This document shows, one piece after another, positions 1 to 8,422 of a stretch of 64,000 nt of DNA. Source of the stretch: Oxalobacteraceae sp. CFBP 8761 (lineage in GTDB: Bacteria > Pseudomonadota > Gammaproteobacteria > Burkholderiales > Burkholderiaceae_D); NCBI GenBank assembly GCA_014841595.1, contig JACYUE010000001.1, positions 1,414,996 through 1,478,995 on the forward strand. The letters run 5' to 3'. The number at the start of each line of letters is the position of its first letter. Positions within the stretch are counted from its first letter, which is position 1. A program made the position numbers and the translations under genes. Under the pieces are notes generated by a model. The model was not told the origin of the DNA, made no database searches, and saw nothing but the letters and a program-made list of their open reading frames with translations.

Positions 1-1
1 G

Positions 2-607
2 CGTGCATCGCAGCCGGTTGCCATGCGTGAACAGGCCAAGATTCTGAAAAGTCCGTTCTTCATGGCCAACGTGGCGTTGTCGATCCTGGTGTTCACTGCC
101 ATGTTCACCGGCTACACCTACCTGGCCGAGATGCTGGAGAAATCGGCTGGCGTGGCGCCGGCGCAGGTGGGCTGGTGGCTGATGGGCTTTGGCGCGGTTG
201 GCCTAATCGGTAACTGGCTGGGTGGTCTCTGGGTTGACCAGAAACCATTGGCCACCACCGCCATCTTCAGCCTCGTGCTGGCAGCCGGCATGGCCGCGTC
301 GATGCTGTTCGCCGGTCTGAGCATTGGGTTCGCCATCGCGCTGGGCGTGTGGGGCATTGCCAATACGGCGCTGTATCCAATTTGCCAGATCCGCGTGATG
401 AAGGCGGCAACCGGCGCCCAGGCGCTGGCCGGCACCATCAATGTGTCGGCAGCCAACGGTGGCATCGCGTTGGGCGCCGTGATCGGTGGCCTTGCAGTGG
501 CCAACTGGGGCGCTGGCAATGTCGGTTATGTGGCTGCGGGCATCGCCGTACTGGCGGCACTGGCGACTGGCCTGGTCGCGCGTATGACCCCTGCAGTCAA
601 GGCGTAA
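2..607 (+). CDS. MFS transporter, C-terminal half (partial at window edge)
   Basis: The reading frame is open from the left edge, so the true start lies outside the window. The visible 201 residues form six hydrophobic segments, as expected for the second half of a 12-helix major facilitator permease. The loop after the second visible helix (GNWLGGLWVDQK) resembles the MFS G-x3-D-R/K signature between helices 8 and 9. The substrate cannot be read from this half. The stop lies 5 bases before the start of a luciferase-like oxidoreductase, so the two are probably co-transcribed and the permease may carry a substrate or product of that enzyme (inference). Confidence 0.75.
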   Translation, partial: RASQPVAMREQAKILKSPFFMANVALSILVFTAMFTGYTYLAEMLEKSAGVAPAQVGWWLMGFGAVGLIGNWLGGLWVDQKPLATTAIFSLVLAAGMAASMLFAGLSIGFAIALGVWGIANTALYPICQIRVMKAATGAQALAGTINVSAANGGIALGAVIGGLAVANWGAGNVGYVAAGIAVLAALATGLVARMTPAVKA

Positions 608-612
608 CGATC

Positions 613-1593
613 ATGACGATTGCACCCATTGGCCCGTTGCCGGCCGAACTGGCAAACCACGCCGGCTACCAGCGTATCTTCAAGCCGGGCAAGCTGACCT
701 TCGGCTTCATCATGCCGCTCGAAGGCTATCCGGATTCGCCGTTTCCGACGCTGGCCCATCACCAGGCGATGGAGCGCATGGCCGACGAGGCCGGTTTCTC
801 GACCCTGTGGCTGCGCGACGTGCCGTTTTACGATCCCAATTTCGGCGACACCGGCCAGGTGCTCGATCCGATGGTGTACATGAGCTTTCTGGCAGCGCAC
901 ACGAGCCGCATCGCGCTGGGCACCGCCGGCATCGTGGCGACGCTGCGCGAGCCGTTGATCGTGGCCAAGCAGGCCGTGTCGGTCGACCAGTTGCTGGGTG
1001 GGCGCCTGGTGCTGGGCCTGTCGACCGGCGACCGGCCCGTCGAGTATCCGGCGTTTGGCCAGGATTTCGAGAACCGCGGCGAGCGTTTTCGCGAAGCGTT
1101 CGGCCTGATCAAGACCGTCACCGAACAGGACTTTCCGCATGCGCGCACGGCGCACTACGGCAACCTCGACGGGAGCATCGATCTGGTGCCCAAGCCGGCG
1201 GCGCCGCGCCTGCCGATGATCGTCGTCGGCCGGGCGCGCCAGGACATGGCGTGGATCGCCCGTCACAGCGACGGCTGGATCTGGCACCTGAGCGACTTTA
1301 CCCGCCTGCCGCAACTGATCGAGGCATGGCGCGCCAGCCACGAGCCGGGGCAGTGGGTGCGCCCGTACGGTTACGGCACGATGTTCGACCTGGCCGAAGA
1401 CCCGCATGAGCCGATGCGCTTCGTGCTCAATGGCATTCGTAGCGGCCGCCATGCATTGGTCGAGCTGTTTTACCATCAGCAGGAACAAGGCGTGAGCCAC
1501 GTGGCGCTGAACCTGAAGCCGCTGCGCCGGCCGGCGCAGGATGCGCTGGCCGAACTCGCGGAGCATGTGCTGCCGCTGTTTAAGGCGGACTAA
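613..1593 (+). CDS. Luciferase-like (LLM class) flavin-dependent oxidoreductase
   Basis: A 326-residue protein of the bacterial luciferase / F420-FMN monooxygenase superfamily. The N-terminal strand KLTFGFIMPLEG, the segment SRIALGTAGIVATLREPL and the block QLLGGRLVLGLSTGDRPVEY are typical of the TIM-barrel fold that binds reduced flavin. It most resembles the subgroup known as luciferase-type oxidoreductase, BA3436 family, whose substrates are mostly unknown. The ATG at 613 is preferred because homology starts just after it; the frame is open further upstream, but that stretch overlaps the permease gene in another frame. It sits between an MFS permease and an EthD-domain protein, which suggests a small oxidative or catabolic operon. 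Confidence 0.85.
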   Translation: MTIAPIGPLPAELANHAGYQRIFKPGKLTFGFIMPLEGYPDSPFPTLAHHQAMERMADEAGFSTLWLRDVPFYDPNFGDTGQVLDPMVYMSFLAAHTSRIALGTAGIVATLREPLIVAKQAVSVDQLLGGRLVLGLSTGDRPVEYPAFGQDFENRGERFREAFGLIKTVTEQDFPHARTAHYGNLDGSIDLVPKPAAPRLPMIVVGRARQDMAWIARHSDGWIWHLSDFTRLPQLIEAWRASHEPGQWVRPYGYGTMFDLAEDPHEPMRFVLNGIRSGRHALVELFYHQQEQGVSHVALNLKPLRRPAQDALAELAEHVLPLFKAD

Positions 1594-1638
1594 TTTTTAT
1601 CATTGTCTTTTAATGCACGATCAAGAAAAAGGAATGTC

Positions 1639-2637
1639 ATGACCATTGATTTCGACCGTAGCGACAACCTGCAGCGCCCACCGATGGGCCAGACCCGCGA
1701 TCCGATTACGCATCCACTGATCGTCACGGCGACCTTCGTCAGCCGTGTCGACAGCACGCCGCGCAGCGAGCGTCCGCAAGATGCGGGGTCGGCCAAAAGC
1801 AAGCACGGCAATGAGGTGCATCTGCCGAACTGGCGTCCCGGCGCGCTGGCGCTGGAAGGCAATGAAAACCTGGCGTTCGAGCACTGGGACGAATACTGGC
1901 GCAAGGTGCACGGCCCGAAATTCGCGTGGGACGAGCCGGGCAGTTCGTCCGAACGCGTGCTGCGCTACGACCAGGTGCACCGTATCGCATCGGGCCCGTC
2001 GTCGTTCTTCCCGCCACCGTACCGCGCGATGATCGGCGAGGACGGCAAGCTGCCGGCCGAGCCAGAAAAGTGCGTGCCGCCGTACGGGCGTCCGCGCTGG
2101 GATGGCCTGGCCTACATCACGTATGCCGAGCAGGACGATATCGAGCGCGTGCTGGGTCAGGAGAAATTTGCCGAGCGGATCATCGCCGATGAGCAGGTGG
2201 CGTTCCGCATGGTCACGCGTGAAATCACGCGCGAATACATCCTGATCCCGAGCGCGCGTCACCGCGATCCGGTCAGCCTGGTCAAGATCCACATGCGCAA
2301 CCCGGACCTGTCGCGCGAAGAATTCCAGCGGCGCCTGCTGGACGAGCACGCGCCGCTGGTCATGGGCCAGTCGGCAACGACCGAGTTCGTGAAGCGCTAC
2401 GCGGTGCTGCTCAATATCGGCTCGACCCAGAAAGACCCGGAGGGCAGCAAGATCGATGCCGTCTCGATCCTGTCATTTGCGTCACTGAACGATGTCGAGG
2501 ATTACCTGGTCAGCAACGATCATGAGGCGATCGCGCAATCCGAAGCGGCGCTGACCGGCGAAGGCTCGGAGTGGTGGACGGCGATTAACTACAGCGTCAT
2601 GAACCGGCTCATGCCGGAAGTGGCCACCGAGCGCTGA
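1639..2637 (+). CDS. EthD-domain protein with two ferredoxin-like modules
   Basis: A 332-residue protein. The C-terminal half (SLVKIHMRNPDLSREEFQRR followed by LLDEHAPLV) matches the EthD dimeric alpha-beta barrel family. The middle (HWDEYWRKVHGPKFAW, then SFFPPPYRAM) looks like a first, more divergent copy, giving an internally duplicated barrel. EthD proteins assist small-molecule degradation or polyketide-type chemistry; the reaction here is unknown. ATG 1639 is chosen over ATG 1603 because AAGGA at 1629-1633 lies 5 bases upstream. It follows the LLM oxidoreductase by 45 bases, so the same transcript is likely. Confidence 0.7.
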   Translation: MTIDFDRSDNLQRPPMGQTRDPITHPLIVTATFVSRVDSTPRSERPQDAGSAKSKHGNEVHLPNWRPGALALEGNENLAFEHWDEYWRKVHGPKFAWDEPGSSSERVLRYDQVHRIASGPSSFFPPPYRAMIGEDGKLPAEPEKCVPPYGRPRWDGLAYITYAEQDDIERVLGQEKFAERIIADEQVAFRMVTREITREYILIPSARHRDPVSLVKIHMRNPDLSREEFQRRLLDEHAPLVMGQSATTEFVKRYAVLLNIGSTQKDPEGSKIDAVSILSFASLNDVEDYLVSNDHEAIAQSEAALTGEGSEWWTAINYSVMNRLMPEVATER

Positions 2638-2647
2638 CCGGCTACGG

Positions 2648-2653
2648 TAGAAT
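2648..2653 (+). promoter_or_regulatory. Candidate -10 box of the 66-residue acidic protein gene
   Basis: TAGAAT lies 52 bases before ATG 2706, directly after the EthD gene. A good -35 is not evident, so this is a weak call. Confidence 0.3.
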
Positions 2654-2705
2654 CACGCCAACGCCGGTCGCGCCGACCGGCGGTAACGTGATACGGGGAT
2701 TTGCC

Positions 2706-2906
2706 ATGGCCAAGAAGGAAGAAGAACTCGATGAAGAAACGCTGGCGTTCGTCAACTGGTGTATCGAGGTCGAGGGGTTTTTAGTCGCGGGCGGCGCGAC
2801 CGTACGGCAGGCGCAAGACCATATCGAGGAAGAAATCGAATGGTTCACCGACCAGTTCTACGATTCGCTCACGCCTGAAGAGGCGGCCAAGGAAGCACTG
2901 GCGTAA
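2706..2906 (+). CDS. Small acidic hypothetical protein
   Basis: A 66-residue protein rich in Glu and Asp (about one residue in four), with no signal peptide and no recognised domain. It looks like a compact helical protein: a charged N-terminus (MAKKEEELDEE), a hydrophobic centre (FVNWCIEVEGFLV) and an amphipathic C-terminal helix ending EEAAKEALA. GGGGA at 2695-2699 acts as the ribosome site, which favours ATG 2706 over the in-frame GTG at 2688. The gene stands alone, preceded by a possible -10 box and followed 18 bases later by a strong hairpin, so it is probably a monocistronic unit. Function unknown. Confidence 0.6.
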   Translation: MAKKEEELDEETLAFVNWCIEVEGFLVAGGATVRQAQDHIEEEIEWFTDQFYDSLTPEEAAKEALA

Positions 2907-2924
2907 CAACAGTAGTGTCATTGA

Positions 2925-2964
2925 AAACAGGCCTGCACCGCGTCACCGCGGTGCAGGCCTGTTT
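2925..2964 (+). terminator. Strong hairpin terminator after the small acidic protein
   Basis: Perfect 18-bp inverted repeat (left arm 2925-2942, right arm 2947-2964) around a 4-base loop, TCAC. The arms end in AAA/TTT, so it could stop transcription from both sides. Confidence 0.8.
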
Positions 2965-2982
2965 GCTTGTGCCCGTGGCTGT

Positions 2983-3134
2983 TCAGACGCGGGCGCCCGT
3001 GCGGCGGCGACGCACATCGACGGGCACGTCCGGTCCCATAATATTGCTGACGCCGGACTGTTCGACAACGGCGATGTCATTGGTGGAACTGAGGAACAAG
3101 GTATCTGCAGTCAGGAACGACAGTGCCGCCCAAT
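2983..3134 (-). pseudogene. C-terminal remnant of an unknown protein cut by an IS element
   Basis: On the minus strand an open frame of about 50 codons (beginning near YWAALSFLTADTLF and ending RRRRTGARV before a stop at 2983) directly follows the broken transposase but in a different frame. It reads as the tail of a gene whose front was displaced when the IS inserted. It has no recognised family and could also be a chance frame. Confidence 0.35.
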
Positions 3135-3557
3135 AGCCAGTCCTTGAAGCGCTGGTGATAGGCATTCACGTTCTGTACGTGGACGTCTCGTCAGCCTCGA
3201 CGATGCCATTCAGGGATGCGGGCCGGTCGAACTTGACCCAATCGAGGAAGCGGTGGCGCCACCGGAAGGCGGTATTGCGGTACACGCCAACCCGGTCTGC
3301 ACCCTTGCGCACCGACAGTGAGTCGAGCAGCACCTGGGAGTCCGCAAGCCATTTCGCCTTGAGCCTGAGCCGTGCCCGTGGCAGCGCCCATTGCCGCAGC
3401 GGGGACAGCAACGGCCAGGCGCTCTGGCCTGGGCGATCAGCGCCACCACCTGGGCGAGGCCGGCCACAGGATGCAAGGCGTCGAGCACTCGCCGGCGCTG
3501 CGGCTGATTCAGCGATGGCAGCCTGGCGAACCAGCTCTTGAAACGTGGCGCTTTCAT
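3135..3557 (-). pseudogene. IS1595-family transposase remnant (frameshifted, internally deleted)
   Basis: Minus-strand reading starts at ATG 3557 (MKAPRFKSWFARL), with a zinc-ribbon-like CCPRCGNG segment. It then shifts frame near 3410 into ARLRLKAKWLADSQVLLDSL and RVGVYRNTAFRWRHRFLDW, a helix-turn-helix typical of IS1595-type transposases, and reaches the first catalytic region at GIVEADET. Immediately after this, in another frame, comes VHVQNVNAYHQRFKDWL, which is the usual extreme C-terminus. Most of the DDE catalytic domain is therefore missing. With at least one frameshift and a large internal deletion the element cannot encode an active transposase. Terminal inverted repeats were not identified. 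Confidence 0.8.
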
Positions 3558-3645
3558 GATCGACTCCTGGCTTGGGGGCAGGGGTTGGATCACCGGGCTG
3601 CTCATCAGTTCAAAGCTCGCCTCTATTTAACGTTGACTGCGCCCG

Positions 3646-3676
3646 AAAAAAATGCCCCGTGAGTGACACGGGGCAT
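3646..3676 (-). terminator. Rho-independent terminator of the M16 peptidase operon
   Basis: Read on the minus strand: ATGCCCCGTG, loop of 5, CACGGGGCAT (arms 3667-3676 and 3652-3661), then a run of T (the A tract at 3646-3652). It lies just downstream of the peptidase gene ending at 3700. Confidence 0.85.
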
Positions 3677-3699
3677 GCATGGGTCCTGCGCTGGTCGGG

Positions 3700-5106
3700 T
3701 TACTTGTCCTGCACCGTAAACTCGCCATACGGCGCCAGCTGCGCATCGAGCTTGGAAGGATCGCCGACGATCACGATCGACTGGTTCTCGGGCGCAAAAT
3801 ATTTCTGCGCCACCGTGCGCACCTGCTGCGGCGTGACCTTGCGGATCAGTGGCACGTAGTCGCCCAGGAATTCAGGCGGCAAACCCACCAGCCAGTTCGC
3901 GGCCAGCGTGTTGGCCACCGAGCGCTGCAACTGGTTGTTCAGCAGGTAGCCGCCTGCCACGTAGCGCTTGTTCATGTCCATCTCGGCCGTCGTGACCAGC
4001 TCGCTTCCCAGACGCTTGTACTCCTTGAAGTATTCGGCCAGCGCCGCGCCCGTCACCTCATTGCGCACGTCGGCGCCGCCGACCATCATGCCGCCCGCGC
4101 GGCTCATGCGCGCCCCGGCCGAGGCGCCATACGTATAGCCTTTTTCTTCGCGCAGATTGGTATTGATCCGGCTCGAAAAGCCGCCGCCGATGATGGTGCT
4201 GGTCAGGCGCAGCGGGATCTGGTCGGCGGCGCTGGCCGCGATGCCGGGGCTGCCAACGCGCAGTGTCGACTGCACGCTGCCGTCGCGCTTGAGCAGGATG
4301 CGCGCCGGCTTCACGTTCGTGGCGACGGCAGGCGTGTCCGACAATGCGGCGCCGCTGGCCTTCCAGTCGCCAAACGCGGCTTGCGCCAGCTTCATCGCCT
4401 GTGCTTCGGTGATGCGGCCGGTGATGACCAGCAGCGCGCGGTCCGGACGGAAGCGTTTCGCGTGTTCGGTGCGCAGCAGCGCGGCGTTCACGGCATTGAT
4501 CGACTCGACCGTCGGATCGGTGCGGCTGTAAGGGTGATCGAGGTAGACGGCTTTCTTGATCGCACGCTCGGCGCGGAAACCCGGCTGGGTTTCGGCCACG
4601 CGCAGCGCCTGCAGCGCATTGGCTTTCGCCAGCGCCACTTCGTTCTCGGGGAACGATGGCTGGCGCGCGATCTCGGCCATCAGCTCCAGCATGCCGCCCG
4701 CCTGCGAGGCGACGGCGTTGGCCGACAGGATGATGCCGTCGGAAGCCGGGCTGGCGGCCACTTCACCGCCCATGCCCTGCGCCGCTTCGGCAATCGCGCG
4801 CGAATCGCGCTTGGCCGTGCCTTCGTTGAGCATCCCGGCGAGCATCGCCGCGAAGCCGCCCTGGGTCGGGGCGTCGGCAGCGAAACCGGCGCCGCGCAGC
4901 GCCAGCACGAAGTCCACGCGGGGCAAGCCCTGGCGTGGCACGACCCAGACGGTCAGGCCGTTGGCCAGCGTCTGCTTGCCGATCTTCGGTGCGGGAATCG
5001 ATTTTTCCTGGCCATAGGCAGGCATGCCGTTTGGCGCCCTGGTTTGTGCATGCAGTGGCGGCGCGAACGCCAGCGAAACGGCAAGCGCGAGCATCAATTT
5101 GTTCAT
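3700..5106 (-). CDS. M16 family peptidase, non-catalytic partner, secreted
   Basis: A 468-residue protein with a signal peptide (MNKLMLALAVSLAFAPPLHA, cut after about residue 20) and the two-lobe M16 fold. Where active members carry the zinc motif HxxEH, this protein reads AMLAG at residues 87-91, so zinc ligands and catalytic Glu are absent. The C-terminal lobe keeps the substrate-cradle region (RINTNLREEKGYTYGA). It lies 10 bases after the active M16 gene and has its own GGAG site, so the two are probably translated from one message and form a heterodimer, as in known catalytic/non-catalytic M16 pairs. Probable site of action: periplasm. Confidence 0.88.
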   Translation of the reverse strand: MNKLMLALAVSLAFAPPLHAQTRAPNGMPAYGQEKSIPAPKIGKQTLANGLTVWVVPRQGLPRVDFVLALRGAGFAADAPTQGGFAAMLAGMLNEGTAKRDSRAIAEAAQGMGGEVAASPASDGIILSANAVASQAGGMLELMAEIARQPSFPENEVALAKANALQALRVAETQPGFRAERAIKKAVYLDHPYSRTDPTVESINAVNAALLRTEHAKRFRPDRALLVITGRITEAQAMKLAQAAFGDWKASGAALSDTPAVATNVKPARILLKRDGSVQSTLRVGSPGIAASAADQIPLRLTSTIIGGGFSSRINTNLREEKGYTYGASAGARMSRAGGMMVGGADVRNEVTGAALAEYFKEYKRLGSELVTTAEMDMNKRYVAGGYLLNNQLQRSVANTLAANWLVGLPPEFLGDYVPLIRKVTPQQVRTVAQKYFAPENQSIVIVGDPSKLDAQLAPYGEFTVQDK

Positions 5107-5116
5107 GATGCGCTCC

Positions 5117-6526
5117 TTATTTGTTCACGCCGGCAGGCGCATTGTTGGCAGGGGTGGCAGCGGTCCGCGCCGCGTCGATCATGGCGGCCGGCTTGCGGTC
5201 GATGACGGTGCGGTTGGTCGGCACGAGATAGGTCTTGACGACGCGCTGGATGTCGCTCGACGTCACGCCATCGATCCAGCCCGGAATCTTGTTGACGACA
5301 TTGGCGTCGCCCCACAGCACCTGCAGCTTGGCCATCGTGTCGGCGCGGTTGACGAAGCTTTCCAGCTTGTTGTTCCAGTCGGCCAGCATGCGCGTCTTGA
5401 CGCGCTTGAGCGTGGCGTCGTCGACGCCGTCTTTTGCCACCTTGGCGATCTCTTCATCCATGGCCTTGAGGATGGCGTCCGCGCTGCTGTCGGGCTTGTA
5501 CAGCGCATGCACGGTCATGAGGGTAGGGCCGTTGTATTCCCACGGGCTGGTCAGGCCAAACAGGATGTCGACGTTCAGCGCGATCTCGCGGCCCTTGACC
5601 AGGCCCTGGTAGAACAGCGACGCATCGCCGCCGCCCAGCAGCTCGGCCAGCACGGCGACCGGCGCCTGGTCGCGGCTGCCGCGCTCGGGCACCTTCCAGG
5701 CCGCCGCGATCGCCGGCACCTGGGCCAGCGCGTCGCTTTGCTGCAGGCGCTTTTCGACGGTGTTGAGGGGCTCGCTGAAATCCGTGCTCTTCGGTACCGG
5801 TCGCGCGGGGATGGCGCCGAAGTATTTCTGGGCCAGTGCGAAGCCCTGCTGCGGCGTGATGTCGCCGGCGATGGCCAGCACCGCGTTGTTCGGGCCATAG
5901 TAGTCGCGGTGGAATGCGCGCACGTCGTCCAGGCTGGCGTTTTCCAGGTCTTCGAAGCTGCCGTAGCCGTCGTGGTTGTTTTCCCATTTCTGGAAAGCGT
6001 GCTGGCTGATGTCGATCCACATGAAACCGCCATACGGCTGGTTCTTCACGTTGACGCGGATTTCTTCCTTGACGACGTCCTGCTGGTTCTTCAGCGTGGT
6101 TGCGCTGAAGTCGAGTGTCTTCATGCGGTCTGCTTCCAGCCACAGGATCGGCTCAAGTGCCGAGCTTGGCACGGTCTCGATGTAGTTGGTGAAGTCAGGG
6201 CGGGTCGAGCCGTTGTTCCAGCCACCGCCGCCCGTGATCGTCGTGTCGAAGATGCCTTTTGGTGCATTCGGCGTGCCCTGGAACATCAGGTGTTCGAACA
6301 GGTGCGCAAAGCCGGTGCGGTTCTTCGGCTCGAGGCGCATGCCGACGTGGTAGACGACCGAGACGCCGACGGTGGGCGAGGTGCGGTCTTCCGACACGAT
6401 CACGGTCAGGCCGTTGTCGAGTTTTTTCATGGTGACCGGCAAGGTCCACCCGTCGGCCGGCGCGGCAAATGCCGACATCGACAGGGTGAACCCGGCCAGC
6501 AGGGCGGGGTAGTGGCGCATGCGCAT
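5117..6526 (-). CDS. M16 family zinc metallopeptidase (pitrilysin-like), secreted
   Basis: A 469-residue protein with a short signal peptide ending around SAFA. The inverted zinc motif HLFEH is at residues 75-79 and the third ligand fits Glu155 (in VVKEEIRVN), the spacing expected for M16. A second peptidase_M16_C lobe follows. The start is set at 6526 (MRMRHYPALL) because GAGGT lies just upstream and a signal peptide follows; the frame extends to 6670, but that part shows no homology. First gene of a two-gene operon with the inactive partner. Likely degrades peptides in the periplasm. Confidence 0.9.
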   Translation of the reverse strand: MRMRHYPALLAGFTLSMSAFAAPADGWTLPVTMKKLDNGLTVIVSEDRTSPTVGVSVVYHVGMRLEPKNRTGFAHLFEHLMFQGTPNAPKGIFDTTITGGGGWNNGSTRPDFTNYIETVPSSALEPILWLEADRMKTLDFSATTLKNQQDVVKEEIRVNVKNQPYGGFMWIDISQHAFQKWENNHDGYGSFEDLENASLDDVRAFHRDYYGPNNAVLAIAGDITPQQGFALAQKYFGAIPARPVPKSTDFSEPLNTVEKRLQQSDALAQVPAIAAAWKVPERGSRDQAPVAVLAELLGGGDASLFYQGLVKGREIALNVDILFGLTSPWEYNGPTLMTVHALYKPDSSADAILKAMDEEIAKVAKDGVDDATLKRVKTRMLADWNNKLESFVNRADTMAKLQVLWGDANVVNKIPGWIDGVTSSDIQRVVKTYLVPTNRTVIDRKPAAMIDAARTAATPANNAPAGVNK

Positions 6527-6831
6527 GGGGACCTCGAAATGGATCGCAATGAAATGAATGTGACCGGGGCGGGGTGCGCCACCGGCGAAACATCTTAGCG
6601 CAATGGCATGCTTTAAAAGAATGTTTTTGTTGTTGCAGCGCAGGACAATGTGCGTGCATGCGTGCTGCATGGCCCCCCCGCGTTCTGATGCAAACCGCCA
6701 CCGCCGCGCAGCTCGGATGCCGTTTTTTGCAGTTCATCGCACGCATTGCGGCGGCGCTTGACTTTCGGGCTATAGTTTCATCATGACAAGTCCCGGCATT
6801 GGCCCGGGCCGCAACACACTGGAGAACCTCG

Positions 6832-7608
6832 ATGAATCACCTTTTCAAGCTGGGCGCCGTGGCTGCCTTGTTGGGCGCTACGGCCGGCCTCGTGCGCGCC
6901 GCGCCGGACGCGGCCAGCGAGACGCGGCCCGTCGATGCCCAGGTCGTGCGCGTGACGCTCGAAGGGGTCGGGGATCTGGTGATCCGCCAGGGCGCGACGG
7001 CCACGCTGATGCTGACGGGCGACGCGCGCCTGCTGTCGCGCACCACGACCACGCAGCGCGGCGACACGCTCAATATCGAGACCGAAGGCCGCCGCGGGGG
7101 CTTCAACTTCGGGCGTTCATCGGGCATCCAGGCCGAACTCGTGCTGCCGAACCTGCGCGCCGTATCGTCCGAAAGTATCGGCGCCACCACGGTCAGCGGC
7201 TTTGCCGGCCAGTCACTGGACATCAATCTCGATGGCGCCGGGTCAATGTCGGTATCATCATCGAATTATCGTTTTATTACCGCCAACCTGGGCGGCGTGG
7301 GCAACCTCAAGATCCACGGGATCGACAGCGAGGGCATCGACCTGAACCTGGGCGGCGCCGGCTTCGTGACACTGACCGGCCGCAGCAAACGCCTGAAGGC
7401 CGAGCTGGGCGGGCTGGGCGGGCTCGATGCGCAGGGCTGCAGCGTCGACTCGGTCGCGCTCGATCTGTCGGGGCTGGGCAATGCCACCGTGAATGTGCGC
7501 CAGAGCATCAATGTATCGCTGTCGGGCATGGGATCGGTGACGGTACTGGGCAAGCCGGTCAACCGCAAGGTAGCGCTCGACGGGCTGGGCAAGGTCAACT
7601 GGAAATGA
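6832..7608 (+). CDS. GIN-domain-like (DUF2807) secreted protein
   Basis: A 258-residue protein with a signal peptide (cut near VRAA, residue 24). The rest is a repetitive beta structure full of short Gly motifs (GVGDL, GAGSM, GVGNL, GAGF, GLGGL, GLGN, GMGS, GLGK). This is the pattern of the head GIN / DUF2807 right-handed beta-helix, often annotated putative auto-transporter adhesin. No transmembrane translocator is visible, so it is probably periplasmic or surface-attached. GGAGA at 6820-6824 sets ATG 6832; an in-frame ATG at 6799 is rejected. Followed by a Sel1-repeat gene. Confidence 0.8.
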   Translation: MNHLFKLGAVAALLGATAGLVRAAPDAASETRPVDAQVVRVTLEGVGDLVIRQGATATLMLTGDARLLSRTTTTQRGDTLNIETEGRRGGFNFGRSSGIQAELVLPNLRAVSSESIGATTVSGFAGQSLDINLDGAGSMSVSSSNYRFITANLGGVGNLKIHGIDSEGIDLNLGGAGFVTLTGRSKRLKAELGGLGGLDAQGCSVDSVALDLSGLGNATVNVRQSINVSLSGMGSVTVLGKPVNRKVALDGLGKVNWK

Positions 7609-7682
7609 CGGACACGCGACAACCACGCTGGCCGGGGACACCCCGGCGGCATCGGCAACGACCTGGATTCTGTGTGCGAACC

Positions 7683-8306
7683 ATGAAGACACCATTCTTT
7701 GCAGTTCTCCTGGCGCTGTGCCTGCAGTTCGGCCTGCATGGCAGCGCCCACGCCGGTTTTCCCGAAGGCGCCAGTGCCTACAATGCCCGCAACTATGCGC
7801 TCGCGCTGAAGGAAGTCACGCCGCTGGCCAAGGCCGGCCACGCCGAAGCGCAGCACCTGCTGGGGCTCATGTACTACATGGGGCGGGGCGTGGCGCGCGA
7901 CTACAAGCAGGCATTTGCCTGGCACCAGAAGGCCGCGCTGCAGGGCAAGGCCGATGCGCAGTACGTCGTCGGCGCCATGTATTACACCGGCAACTCGGTG
8001 CCGCAAGACCAGAAGCACGCCGTGACCTGGTTCCGCAAGGCCGCCGAGCAGGGCCATGCCGAGGCGCAGAATGCCCTCGGGCTGATGTACCGCTACCATG
8101 TGGCCGGGGTACCGCAGGATGTCGTGCTGGCCTACATGCTCTACAACCTGGCCGCGGCCGGCGGCAACCGCAACGCCGTCGACCAGCGCGCTGCCATTGC
8201 CAAACGCATGACGCAGGAGCAGATTGAAGAAGCGCAGGCGCTGTCGCGTACCTGGAAACCTGGCACGCCGCTGCCGACGACGTCGAAAACGGGCGGTGAC
8301 GCATAA
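7683..8306 (+). CDS. Sel1-repeat (TPR-like) secreted protein
   Basis: A 207-residue protein. After a signal peptide (ending SAHA near residue 23) there are at least three 36-residue Sel1-like repeats with the typical A-x2-G-x-A-x-A-Q-x2-L-G-x-M-Y pattern (AGHAEAQHLLGLMYYMG, QGKADAQYVVGAMYYTG, QGHAEAQNALGLMYRYH). Sel1 proteins are scaffolds for protein contacts in the periplasm or envelope. The start at 7683 is chosen for the signal peptide; the frame is open for 900 bases upstream but only as a shadow of the GIN gene. Partner unknown. Confidence 0.85.
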   Translation: MKTPFFAVLLALCLQFGLHGSAHAGFPEGASAYNARNYALALKEVTPLAKAGHAEAQHLLGLMYYMGRGVARDYKQAFAWHQKAALQGKADAQYVVGAMYYTGNSVPQDQKHAVTWFRKAAEQGHAEAQNALGLMYRYHVAGVPQDVVLAYMLYNLAAAGGNRNAVDQRAAIAKRMTQEQIEEAQALSRTWKPGTPLPTTSKTGGDA

Positions 8307-8422
8307 CGCGCCAGCGCGGCCGGCACAATCGCCTGGCAATCGTCCTGTTATGCGGGTTGGCGAACCGAACCGGGGTGCAGGGCAAGCCATGATGGTGTGA
8401 ACACACTGTCAAGGAGTCCCCG

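Noticed and set aside
349..612. Upstream start for the luciferase-like gene
   Set aside because: The extra 88 residues overlap the permease in another frame and have no homology; the conserved fold begins after ATG 613.
5024..6598. Plus-strand frame of 524 codons opposite the active M16 gene
   Set aside because: Antisense shadow; the translation is low-complexity and the minus strand has the HLFEH peptidase.
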